A stretch of 64,000 nt of DNA from Thermus composti. Lineage in GTDB: Bacteria; Deinococcota; Deinococci; Deinococcales; Thermaceae. A model generated the notes under the pieces. That model saw nothing but the letters and a program-made list of their open reading frames with translations, was not told the origin of the DNA and did not search any database. The stretch covers positions 24,045 through 88,044 of the forward strand of contig NZ_BMPJ01000008.1 of NCBI RefSeq assembly GCF_014647535.1. Reading direction: 5' to 3'. Of the stretch, positions 10,354 through 20,442 are shown in pieces (position 1 is the first letter of the stretch; every line of letters begins with the position of its first letter). The position numbers were made by a program, and so were the translations under genes.

Positions 10354-10376
10354 ACCCCCGTTCCTTAGGCGGGGGT
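10354..10376 (+). terminator. hairpin after rpsT-thx
   Basis: ACCCCCG (10354-10360) pairs with CGGGGGT (10370-10376) over a 9-base loop, followed by CTCTTCCTTTTC. It lies where two converging genes meet and could stop transcription from the plus strand. Confidence 0.5.
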
Positions 10377-11108
10377 CTCTTCCTTTTCTAGCTCCCAGGT
10401 GAGGTCCCGGAGGAGCCAACCCCGGCCCGGGGGGTTCAGCTCCCCGGTGCTGAGCGCCCGGACCAGGTACCGGCGCACCAGGGAGAGGGGGACCCCTTGG
10501 GCGAGGATCTCCCCTAGGTTCCGGCTTCCGTCCAGAAGGGAGAGGAGGCTATCAAACTCGTCCAGTGTTTTGCTCCGCCGCCCCTGGTGGCGGATCCTTA
10601 GAGCGTACCAGGCGTAGCGGCGAAGGGGGTAAAGGTCTCCTTCCCGCACCCCCATGTAAGCCCGCTCCATGGCGATGAGGAGGGGGACACCCCAGGCCTT
10701 GGCGGCGGCGCGCACGCTTTTGCCCCCTTGGAAGACCTCGTAGGGGGGCGTGGGGCGGAGGGCTTCCAGGACCCGGCTTGGGGAGTCCACCAGGGTGCGG
10801 AACCGGTCCCACTCGTCGTTCACCCGGGCCCACTCCCCGAGAAGGGGGCCAAAGGGCATGAGGGCCTGGGCTTCGGGCACGGGCCCGGGCTGGAAACGGA
10901 AGCTCCCCTCCTTGGGGTAGAGGGGGAAGGTGAAGAGGGCCTCGAGGCCCTCCCAGTCCAGGATGGACGCCGCCACCACCTCCCCGTGGGCGAACCTTAG
11001 GGTGAGGGGTAAAGGCCCCACCCGCACCTCCAGGGCCCCGGAGCGCCGGTGGGTGTGGATGAGTTCCAGGACTTCCGTGAGGGGAATGGCGCTCAGGTCT
11101 CCTTCCAA
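10365..11108 (-). CDS. DUF4388-containing protein
   Basis: A 247-residue cytoplasmic protein. The first about 105 residues (GDLSAIPLTEVLELIHTHRRSGALEV, then FAHGEVVAASILDWEGLEALF) match DUF4388, a domain often linked to surface motility and two-component systems in Deinococcus-Thermus and myxobacteria. The remainder is helical with no family I can name. The start is TTG at 11108, inside the end of thrB, so it is translated after thrB. The role is unknown. Confidence 0.75.
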   Translation of the reverse strand: MEGDLSAIPLTEVLELIHTHRRSGALEVRVGPLPLTLRFAHGEVVAASILDWEGLEALFTFPLYPKEGSFRFQPGPVPEAQALMPFGPLLGEWARVNDEWDRFRTLVDSPSRVLEALRPTPPYEVFQGGKSVRAAAKAWGVPLLIAMERAYMGVREGDLYPLRRYAWYALRIRHQGRRSKTLDEFDSLLSLLDGSRNLGEILAQGVPLSLVRRYLVRALSTGELNPPGRGWLLRDLTWELEKEETPA

Positions 11109-11971
11109 AGGTATCCCTCCCCGATGCCTAAAACCAGGATACGCCCTTCGCCCCGGTAGCCTTCCAGGGCCTGGACCACGGGCGCCTCTTGGCCTTCTTG
11201 GACCAAAGCCGCCAGGGTGGGGCCGGCCCCGCCCACGAAGGCGGCGAGGGCCCCGGCCCTTAAGGCCTCCTCTATGGCCTCTAGGACCCCAGGCATCAGG
11301 TGGGCCCGGCGGGGTTGGTGGAGCCGGTCCCGGCAGGCCTCCCGCAGGGCCTCGAGCCGCCCCGAGTAGAGGGCGGCGGGCCAGAGGGCGCTTCGCGCCA
11401 GGTTGAAGAGGGCGTCCTCTAAGGGCACCTCCTGGGGCAGGGCGGCCCGGGCCAAGGGGGTGGGGACCGCGTAAGGGGGCACGGCCAGGACGAAGCGCAC
11501 GCCTTGGGGCCTGGGCAGGGGGATGGCGAGGAGGGGGTCGCTTAAGGCGGCCACAAACCCCCCGTAGACGGCGGGGGCCACGTTGTCGGGGTGGCCTTCC
11601 AGCTGGGCGGCCACCCGGAAGACCCCTTCCCGGCCGAGCCTCCCCCCGGAGAACCGGTCCGCCAGGGCCACTCCTGCCACTAAGGCGGCGGAGGAGCTTC
11701 CCATCCCCCGGGCAAGGGGGATGGGGTTGAAGGCCCGCACCCGCAAAGGGGGAGGGTTTAGCCCCAGGGCCGCCATTCCCGCCCGGAAGCCTTGGCGGAT
11801 GAGGTTGTCTGTGCCTTCCACCTGGCCTTCCCCCTCGTAAAGGAAGGCGTCTTCCTGGGCGGGCTCGGCCTCCACCTCGAGGTAGAGGTCCAGGGCCACC
11901 CCCAAGGCGTCAAACCCCGAGCCCAGGTTGGCTAAGGTGGCGGGGACATAGAGGCGGGGCAAAGGCTCCAT
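11093..11971 (-). CDS. thrB: homoserine kinase
   Basis: GHMP-family kinase that phosphorylates homoserine in threonine synthesis. The 292-residue protein has the glycine-rich ATP motif PLARGMGSSSAALVAG and the C-terminal GHMP region (FVGGAGPTLAAL). The N-terminus RLYVPATLANLGSGFDALG is diagnostic. A TATGCT box lies 12 bases before the ATG. The other threonine genes are not in this window. Confidence 0.93.
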   Translation of the reverse strand: MEPLPRLYVPATLANLGSGFDALGVALDLYLEVEAEPAQEDAFLYEGEGQVEGTDNLIRQGFRAGMAALGLNPPPLRVRAFNPIPLARGMGSSSAALVAGVALADRFSGGRLGREGVFRVAAQLEGHPDNVAPAVYGGFVAALSDPLLAIPLPRPQGVRFVLAVPPYAVPTPLARAALPQEVPLEDALFNLARSALWPAALYSGRLEALREACRDRLHQPRRAHLMPGVLEAIEEALRAGALAAFVGGAGPTLAALVQEGQEAPVVQALEGYRGEGRILVLGIGEGYLWKET

Positions 11972-12001
11972 AGATCCCGCCCCAGCATACCAGGAAGGGG
12001 C

Positions 12002-13450
12002 CTACACCCGGGAAAAGGGCCAGGGGGCCCGCCCCTCCGCCAAAAGCTTTCTCGCCCAAGGCAACGCCTCCGCCACCTCGCGGGCGAGGAGCCCCACCCC
12101 CTTCTCCTCCGCCAAAAGGTCCCCGGCGAGGCCGTGGAGGTAAACCCCAAGCCTCGCGGCCTCAAAAGGGGGAAGGCCCGCCGCAAGAAGGGCGGCGATG
12201 GCCCCCGCGAGGACGTCCCCCGTGCCCCCGGTGGCCAGGGCGGGGTTGCCCGTGGGGTTTAGGGAAAGCCGCTTGCCCTCGGCCACCACCGTGGGGTTCC
12301 CCTTGAGGACCACGGTGAGGCCAAAGCGCTCGGCGAGGGCTTGGGCCACCCCCAAGGGGTCCTTGCCCACCTCCTCTGGGGAAACCCCCAAAAGCCTTCC
12401 CGCCTCCCCGGCGTGGGGGGTGAGGACGGCGGGAAGGCCCGCCTTCCGGTAGGCCTCCGCCACCTCTGGGTGGAGGGCGTCCGCGTCCAGGACCGTGGGG
12501 AGGCCCGCCTTGAGGGCTTCCAGCGCCCAGGCCTTCCCCCAGGGGCCACCCCCCATCCCCACCGCCAGGGCCTCCACCTTGAGGGGGGGAAGGGTAGGGG
12601 AGGAAACAGGGTGGAAGACCGCCTCTAAAGGCTCCAAGGGAGTCCCTTCCGGCGCCACGAGGTGCACAAGCCCCGCCCCCATGCGGTAGGCCCCCAAGGC
12701 CGCCAGGAGGGGGGCCCCGGCGTAGCGGAGGCCCTCCCCCCGGTACCCCCCCAGGACCCCCACCCGGCCCACGCTCCCCTTGTGGGCGGTGAGGGGGCGT
12801 TTGGGGAGGAGGGGCCTTAGGGCCTCGGGGGTGGCCACCTGGGGGAGGTCTTCCCGCTCCAAAAGGGGTTTAGGCAGGCCGATCTCCGCCAGGTAAAGCT
12901 TCCCGCAGGCTTCCCGCAGGAGGAGGTGGGGGGTCTTGAGGGCGGCGAAGGCCACGGTGGCCGTGGCCCGGACGTGGGGCGCATAGGGAAGCCCCGAGGG
13001 GAGGTCCAGGGCCAGGATGGGGAGGCCCGAGGCGTTCATTCCCTCCACCAGCCCGGCGTAGAAGCCCGAGAGGGGCCCCTTGAGCCCGGTGCCGAAGAGG
13101 GCGTCCACCAGGACCTCGCCCGGGCCGAAGGAGGCCTCCTCCAGGGGGCGGACCTCGAGGCCGTGGGCCAGAAGGGCCCTCTTGGCCAGGAGGGCGTCCC
13201 CTTCCTGCCCCTCGGCGGCGAAGACCCGGACCCGCACCCCCTCCAAAAGGAGGTGCCGGGCCAGGACAAACCCGTCCCCTCCGTTGTTCCCCTTGCCCGC
13301 CAGCACCACGGCGGGGACTTTGCCGAAGAGGTCCAGATAGACCCGGGCCGCCTTCATCCCCGCCCACTCCATGAGGAGGAGGCTAGGGTAGCCTAGGGCC
13401 ACCGCCTTCCCGTCCGCCTCCCGCATGGCCTCGGGGGTGAAAAGCCTCAT
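12002..13450 (-). CDS. nnr: bifunctional NAD(P)HX epimerase/dehydratase
   Basis: Repairs hydrated NADH and NADPH. The N-terminal half (about 1-205) is the YjeF-type epimerase (VVLAGKGNNGGDGFVLARHL). The C-terminal half (about 215-480) is the ADP-dependent dehydratase of the ribokinase superfamily (GSVGRVGVLGGYRG, NPALATGGTGDVLAG). The 482-residue fused form is common in bacteria. The ATG lies 6 bases from TATCCT (plus-strand 13457-13462), suggesting a leaderless transcript that continues into thrB. Confidence 0.92.
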   Translation of the reverse strand: MRLFTPEAMREADGKAVALGYPSLLLMEWAGMKAARVYLDLFGKVPAVVLAGKGNNGGDGFVLARHLLLEGVRVRVFAAEGQEGDALLAKRALLAHGLEVRPLEEASFGPGEVLVDALFGTGLKGPLSGFYAGLVEGMNASGLPILALDLPSGLPYAPHVRATATVAFAALKTPHLLLREACGKLYLAEIGLPKPLLEREDLPQVATPEALRPLLPKRPLTAHKGSVGRVGVLGGYRGEGLRYAGAPLLAALGAYRMGAGLVHLVAPEGTPLEPLEAVFHPVSSPTLPPLKVEALAVGMGGGPWGKAWALEALKAGLPTVLDADALHPEVAEAYRKAGLPAVLTPHAGEAGRLLGVSPEEVGKDPLGVAQALAERFGLTVVLKGNPTVVAEGKRLSLNPTGNPALATGGTGDVLAGAIAALLAAGLPPFEAARLGVYLHGLAGDLLAEEKGVGLLAREVAEALPWARKLLAEGRAPWPFSRV

Positions 13451-13456
13451 GGGCCT

Positions 13457-13475
13457 AGGATACCCGGGCTAGGAT
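13457..13475. promoter_or_regulatory. divergent -10 boxes between nnr and the sirtuin gene
   Basis: Minus-strand TATCCT (13457-13462) is 6 bases from the nnr ATG. Plus-strand TAGGAT (13470-13475) is 7 bases from ATG 13483. Both fit leaderless transcription. Confidence 0.55.
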
Positions 13476-13482
13476 GAGGGGG

Positions 13483-14220
13483 ATGGAAGGTCTTGCCGAG
13501 GCGAGGAAGCGGCTGGCCCAGGCCCAAAGGGTGGCGGTCCTCACGGGAGCGGGGATCTCCAAGCCCTCCGGCATCCCCACCTTCCGGGACGCCGAGGGCC
13601 TTTGGAAGAACTTCAATCCCTTGGACTACGCCACCCCCGAGGCCTACGCCCGGGACCCGGAAAGGGTGTGGGCCTGGTACGCCTGGCGCATCCAGAAGGT
13701 GCGGGAGGCCAAGCCCAACCCGGCCCATCACGCCCTGGCCGAGCTGGAAAGGCGGGTTTTGGCCCGGGGGGGAAGCTTCCTCCTGGTCACCCAGAACGTG
13801 GACGGCCTCCACGCCCGGGCGGGAAGCCAGAACCTGGTGGAGCTCCACGGCAACCTCCTCAGGGCCCGGTGCGAGGCCTGCGGGAAGCGGTTTCCCTTGC
13901 CCGAGGCCTTCACCCCCCCTCCCCTCTGCCCGGCCTGCGGCCAAAGGGCCCGGCCCGACGTGGTCTGGTTCGGGGAGCTTCTGCCGGAAGGGGCCTGGGA
14001 GAAGGCGGAAAAGGCCTTCGCCGAGGCCGACTTCGCCTTGGTGGTGGGCACCAGCGCCGAGGTGGAGCCTGCCGCCTCCTTGGGCCGGATCGCCTTCGCC
14101 TCTGGGGCCTACCTCGTGGAGGTGAACCCCGAGCCCACCCCCCTTACCCCCTTGGCCCACCTTTCCTTGCGGACGGGGGCGGTGGAGGGGATGGAGGCTT
14201 TGCTTGCGGGATGGTCCTGA
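13483..14220 (+). CDS. cobB: sirtuin, NAD-dependent protein deacylase
   Basis: Removes acyl groups from lysines using NAD. Key elements are GAGIS (22-26), TQNVD (103-107), catalytic His122 (ELHGN) and four zinc cysteines (130, 133, 149, 152). Tyr66 and Arg69 in YAWR form the YxxR motif that in CobB and SIRT5 binds succinyl or malonyl groups, so desuccinylase activity is likely. An ATG at 13474 is also in frame, but it overlaps the -10 box, while ATG 13483 has the usual 7-base spacing and is preferred. Confidence 0.9.
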   Translation: MEGLAEARKRLAQAQRVAVLTGAGISKPSGIPTFRDAEGLWKNFNPLDYATPEAYARDPERVWAWYAWRIQKVREAKPNPAHHALAELERRVLARGGSFLLVTQNVDGLHARAGSQNLVELHGNLLRARCEACGKRFPLPEAFTPPPLCPACGQRARPDVVWFGELLPEGAWEKAEKAFAEADFALVVGTSAEVEPAASLGRIAFASGAYLVEVNPEPTPLTPLAHLSLRTGAVEGMEALLAGWS

Positions 14221-14723
14221 GGGTTTTGGCCGACCTTTGCACCCTGGCTCGAGGCGGGGTGGTCCTCCTGGTCCTGGGGCAGGTGGGCCAGGGGCCGGAG
14301 GCCCTTTCCCAGGTGGTCCGTCTCCTTCTTCTGGGCTGGACCCTGGACGTGTTGGACGGTCTTTTGGCGCGGGCTTCCCGCAGGCCTTCCCCCTTGGCCT
14401 TTTGGGACTACCCCCTGGACGCCGGCCTCGCCTGGGCGGGGTGGGCCTACCTGGTGGGGGCGGGCCTGGTGCCCCCAGGCCCCGGGTGGGCTTGGATGGT
14501 GGCCGCCCTGGTCCTCCTTCTCCGCTACCCCAACAAAAGCCTTTCCATGCTCCTCCAGGTGCCCGCCACCTTCGCCCCCTTCCTCTTCGCCCGCACCCTG
14601 GCCCCGGAGGCCTTTCGGGAGGCCCTGGTTTGGGTCCTGGCCATGCTCCTTCTGGACGGGAAGCGCTTTCTAGGGGTGATCCGGGAGTTTCTGGAAGGGG
14701 TGGGCTTTGGGCGGCAGGCTTAA
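14211..14723 (+). CDS. CDP-alcohol phosphatidyltransferase-like membrane protein
   Basis: A 170-residue membrane protein starting at an ATG inside the end of the sirtuin gene. Residues near 42-66 read DVLDGLLARASRR then FWDYPLDAG, resembling the CDP-alcohol phosphotransferase motif DGxxAR-x8-Gx3Dx3D but one residue shorter and without the conserved Gly. It may be a divergent phospholipid enzyme or have lost activity. Several hydrophobic segments follow. Confidence 0.6.
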   Translation: MVLRVLADLCTLARGGVVLLVLGQVGQGPEALSQVVRLLLLGWTLDVLDGLLARASRRPSPLAFWDYPLDAGLAWAGWAYLVGAGLVPPGPGWAWMVAALVLLLRYPNKSLSMLLQVPATFAPFLFARTLAPEAFREALVWVLAMLLLDGKRFLGVIREFLEGVGFGRQA

Positions 14724-14731
14724 AGCCTGGG

Positions 14732-16027
14732 CTAGTCTTCTCGGCGGCCCCGGAAGGCCAGGCGGAAAGGCACCTCTCTTAGGCCCAGGTCCTCGCCGAT
14801 GCGGTTTTTCAGGTAGTTCTCAAAGGCCCGGGTGACGAACTCCGGATGGTTCACGAAGAAGACGAAGGTGGGCGGGGCTACCTCGGGCTGGGTGGCGTAG
14901 AGGATCTTGAGGGGTTTGCCCTTGAAGTTGGGCATCTGGACCCGGGTGGTCCACACGCCCACCCAGCGGTTGAGCTCGGCGGTGGGGACACGGGTCTGGT
15001 TGAGTTCGTGGAGGCGCACCGCCTCTCGGAAAATCCGGTCCAGGTTCTGTCGCGTCAGGGCGGAGGTGAAGACCCGAGGGAGGTGGTCCAGGTGGGCGAG
15101 CTTTTCCCGAAGGAGGCGCCGCATCTTGGGGGCGTCCTCCTTGTTCGCCAGGTCCCACTTGGTGATGACCAAAAGGACGGGCTTGCCCCGGTCCAAGGCC
15201 TCGTTGGCAAGTTTAAGCTCCCGGTCCCCCACCTGGAAGGGGTCCACCACGAGGAGGACCACGTCCGCCTCGTCTATGGCCTTAAGGCTCCGCCGGATGG
15301 CGAGCTCCTCCACGAGGCTTTCGGGCCGCTTGCGGATCCCGGCGGTGTCCACCAGGACGAAGCGCTGGCCGCCGAAGAAGAACTCCACGTCAATGGCGTC
15401 CCGGGTGGTGCCCGGCTCCTCGGAGACGATGACCCGCTCCTCCCCCAGGATGGCGTTGAGGAGGCTGCTTTTCCCGGCGTTGGGCCGGCCCACGATGGCC
15501 AGGCGGATGGCCGCCACCTCGGGCTCGGTGTCAATCTGCTTGACGGGGAGGCGCTGCCAGATGGCCTCTAAAAGCTCCTCCAGGCCCCTTGCGTGCTCGC
15601 TGGAGGTAGGGATGGGGTCGCCGAAGCCTAAGGCGTAAAGGGGTCCTAGGTAGGCCTCGTGCTGGGGGGCGTCCACCTTGGTGGCCACCAGGATCACGGG
15701 CTTGCCCTTCTTGCGCAGGTACTCGGCCACCTCGTAGTCCGCCTGGGTGAGCTCGGCCCGCCCGTCCACGGCGAAGAGGACCACCTCGGCGTCCTCCAGG
15801 GCCCGGTCCACCTTCTCCTGGATCTTCTTCTCCCATTTGTCCCCGGACCAAAGCCCCCCGGTGTCCACCAGGAGGAAGCGGCCCCGGTCGGTTTCCACCA
15901 CGCCCTCTTTGAGGTCGCGGGTGACGCCGGGCACGTCCGCCACCACCGCGCTCCGCTTCTTTAGGAGGCGGTTAAAAAGGCTGGACTTGCCCACGTTGGG
16001 CCTACCCACGATGACGACCTTGTGCAT
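14732..16027 (-). CDS. der: ribosome-assembly GTPase Der (EngA)
   Basis: Double GTPase needed for 50S subunit assembly. Two G domains carry GRPNVGKSS near residue 9 and GRPNAGKSS near residue 181, and a KH-like C-terminal domain follows. ATG 16027 gives 431 residues starting MHKVVIVGRPNVGKS. An in-frame upstream start would add 20 residues unlike any Der, and GGTGAGG lies just ahead of 16027. The leader holds a terminator-like hairpin. Confidence 0.95.
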   Translation of the reverse strand: MHKVVIVGRPNVGKSSLFNRLLKKRSAVVADVPGVTRDLKEGVVETDRGRFLLVDTGGLWSGDKWEKKIQEKVDRALEDAEVVLFAVDGRAELTQADYEVAEYLRKKGKPVILVATKVDAPQHEAYLGPLYALGFGDPIPTSSEHARGLEELLEAIWQRLPVKQIDTEPEVAAIRLAIVGRPNAGKSSLLNAILGEERVIVSEEPGTTRDAIDVEFFFGGQRFVLVDTAGIRKRPESLVEELAIRRSLKAIDEADVVLLVVDPFQVGDRELKLANEALDRGKPVLLVITKWDLANKEDAPKMRRLLREKLAHLDHLPRVFTSALTRQNLDRIFREAVRLHELNQTRVPTAELNRWVGVWTTRVQMPNFKGKPLKILYATQPEVAPPTFVFFVNHPEFVTRAFENYLKNRIGEDLGLREVPFRLAFRGRRED

Positions 16028-16035
16028 CCTCACCC

Positions 16036-16065
16036 CACGAAAAGGGGGTGGGAAGGCCCCACCCC
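16036..16065 (-). promoter_or_regulatory. terminator-like hairpin in the der leader
   Basis: On the minus strand GGGGTGGG (16065-16058) pairs with CCCACCCC (16052-16045), followed by CTTTTCG, about 15 bases before the der ATG. The 3' arm CACCCC could instead pair with GGGGTG of the ribosome site (16036-16031). This suggests attenuation or translational control, but it is only inferred. Confidence 0.4.
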
Positions 16066-16075
16066 GTTTGCTCCT

Positions 16076-16097
16076 AGTGTACCACACGGGGTATACT
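16076..16097. promoter_or_regulatory. divergent -10 boxes for der and the 16105 gene
   Basis: Minus-strand TACACT (16076-16081) would start der with a leader of about 45 bases. Plus-strand TATACT (16092-16097) is 7 bases from ATG 16105, a leaderless arrangement. Confidence 0.55.
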
Positions 16098-16104
16098 TCC
16101 TGGG

Positions 16105-16680
16105 ATGCGAAGGCTTGCGGGATGGGTCCTTAGGCGGCTTGGCTGGCGCTACCACATGCCGCCTCCTCCGGAAGGAAGCTACGTCCTCATCGGCGCGCCC
16201 CACACCTCCAACTGGGACTTCTTCGTGGGCATCCTGGCCCTTTGGGCTCTGGGGATACGGGCCAGGTGGCTTGGGAAAAAAGAGCTTTTCCGGCCGCCTT
16301 TGGGGTGGCTCCTTAGGCTCCTTGGGGGGATCCCCGTGGACCGCTCCAAGCGGAGCAACCTGGTGGACCAGGTGGCGGAAATCCTTAAGCGGGAGCGGCT
16401 TGCCGTCCTCATCACCCCTGAGGGCACCCGGGGAAAGGCCCCCTACTGGCGCACGGGGTTTTACTACATGGCCTTGAAGGCGGGGGTGCCCATCGCCTTG
16501 GGGTACGCCGACTTTCGCAGGAAGGAGGTGGGCATCGGGGGCTATCTCTACCCGACCGGGGACATCCGCCGGGACTTCGCCGCCATCCGGGCCTTCTACC
16601 AGGACAAGGTGGGCCTTAGGCCGGAAAAACAGGGCCCCATCCGCATCCAAGAAGAGGTGGAGGAGCTGGCCTCGGATTAG
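16105..16680 (+). CDS. PlsC-like acyltransferase
   Basis: A 191-residue protein of the 1-acyl-glycerol-3-phosphate acyltransferase superfamily. The catalytic HX4D motif is HTSNWD at 33-38, and the substrate-binding motif PEGTRGK follows near 110. The short length and the Trp in HTSNWD resemble a subgroup of small glycerol acyltransferases whose acceptor is unknown. It probably acts at the membrane in lipid synthesis. The start is fixed by TATACT 7 bases upstream. Confidence 0.8.
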   Translation: MRRLAGWVLRRLGWRYHMPPPPEGSYVLIGAPHTSNWDFFVGILALWALGIRARWLGKKELFRPPLGWLLRLLGGIPVDRSKRSNLVDQVAEILKRERLAVLITPEGTRGKAPYWRTGFYYMALKAGVPIALGYADFRRKEVGIGGYLYPTGDIRRDFAAIRAFYQDKVGLRPEKQGPIRIQEEVEELASD

Positions 16681-16733
16681 GGGCGTGGGGCCTTTTCCGG
16701 GCTTAGCCGGGAAGGATCCTATATGATGTCTCC

Positions 16734-17096
16734 ATGGAACAACCCACCCCTTCCGATCAGGAGCGGACCTGGGCGGCGGTGGCCCACCTGGCCCCCCTCG
16801 TGGGGTATTTCGTCCTGATCGGCCAGATCCTGGTGCCCCTGGCCATTCTCCTTTGGGGGCCCAAGACCCCCTTCGTCCAGGCCCACGCCAAGGAGTCTTT
16901 GAACGGCCAGATCACCTACACCCTCTACGGGCTTGGAGTTTTCCTTTTGGCCTTGACCGTGGTGGGGATCGTCCTGGCCTTGCCCTTGGGGCTTGCCCTT
17001 TTGGTTTTGGTCCTTTGGAACATGGTCCAGGGGGCCTTAGCGGCGGGGCGGGGCGAGGTGTACCGCTACGCCCTCATCCTCCGGCTGGTGCCCTAG
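16734..17096 (+). CDS. DUF4870 membrane protein
   Basis: A 120-residue protein with three hydrophobic segments and the DUF4870 pattern: an opening QERTWAAVAHLAPL, then FVQAHAKESLNGQITYTLY and a C-terminal helix pair. Function unknown. TATGAT (16722-16727) lies 6 bases before the ATG, so leaderless expression is likely. Its 3' end overlaps the convergent acpS by 23 bases. Confidence 0.8.
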   Translation: MEQPTPSDQERTWAAVAHLAPLVGYFVLIGQILVPLAILLWGPKTPFVQAHAKESLNGQITYTLYGLGVFLLALTVVGIVLALPLGLALLVLVLWNMVQGALAAGRGEVYRYALILRLVP

Positions 17097-17451
17097 CCTC
17101 GAGGACCACCACCGCCAGGGCCAGCCCCCGCTCGTGGCTTAGGGTGAGGTGGGCCCGAAGACCCTCCCTTTCCAGGGCCTGGGCCAGGGAAGGGGCGAAG
17201 CGGAGGACGGGCCTTCGCCCCTCCATCCCCACCCAGACCGCCTTCCAGGGGAGGCTTTCCGGCCAGCATTTCTGGAAGGCCTCCTTGGCGGCGAGCCGGG
17301 CGGCGAGGCTTGGGGCGGGGTCTTGGTGGCGGAGGGCGTAGGCCACCTCCTCGGGGTGGAAGAGGCGCCTTAGGGCTTTCTCCCCGTGGCGTTCCAAAAG
17401 CCGCCGCACCCGGCCGATCTCCACCAGATCCGCCCCCAAAGCCCGGATCAC
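17074..17451 (-). CDS. acpS: holo-[acyl-carrier-protein] synthase
   Basis: Transfers 4'-phosphopantetheine to acyl carrier protein. The 125-residue form starts at GTG 17451 (VIRALGADLVEIGR) and has the magnesium-binding Asp8 and Glu57 (LAAKEAFQK). The GTG lies 6 bases after TACAAT, supporting this start over far upstream ones. The C-terminus overlaps the DUF4870 gene tail to tail. Confidence 0.9.
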   Translation of the reverse strand: MIRALGADLVEIGRVRRLLERHGEKALRRLFHPEEVAYALRHQDPAPSLAARLAAKEAFQKCWPESLPWKAVWVGMEGRRPVLRFAPSLAQALEREGLRAHLTLSHERGLALAVVVLEARAPAGG

Positions 17452-17457
17452 GGCTCC

Positions 17458-19878
<2,421 letters not shown>

Positions 19879-19901
<23 letters not shown>

Positions 19902-20433
19902 ACGTCCAAAGCTTGGCCACCACCTCGGCCACCACCTCCTCCACCCGCCTCCCATCGGTGATCACGTGGAGGGGGGCCTCCCGGTAGATGGGGGCCCGGG
20001 CCTCCAGGAGGGTGCGGATCCTTTCCAGGGGGTTTTCCACCTGGAGGAGGGGCCTTTCCCCGGGCTTGCGGAGGGTTCTTTCCAGGATGGTCTCCGGGCT
20101 CGCCCACAGGGCCACCACCGGGCCCCTTTCCAAAAGGGCCTTGCGGCTTTCCGGGTCTAAAAAGGTGCCCCCGCCCAGGGAGAGGACCAGGAAGTCCTTT
20201 CCCACAAGCTCCCGCACCGCCTCCTTCTCCATCTGCCGGAAGGCCTCCTCTCCTAGGTGGCGGAAGATGTCGGGGATGGAGATCCCGGTACGCCTTTCAA
20301 TGTAGCGGTCCAGGTCAATGAAGTGGAGCATGAGCGCCCGGGCGAGCTCCCGCCCGATGCGGCTTTTCCCCACCCCCATGAAACCCGTGAGGGTGACAAA
20401 GGTGGCGGGACGGGGGACCTCGAGGCGGGCCAT
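19879..20433 (-). CDS. aroK: shikimate kinase
   Basis: Phosphorylates shikimate. The 184-residue P-loop kinase has Walker A GFMGVGKS at 17-24, the shikimate-binding region DLDRYIERRTG, and SLGGGTF. ATG 20433 lies 6 bases from TAGGAT (plus-strand 20440-20445), which overlaps the aroC stop codon. An internal leaderless promoter may therefore drive aroK-aroB in addition to read-through from aroC. Confidence 0.95.
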
Positions 20434-20442
20434 GGACCTATC

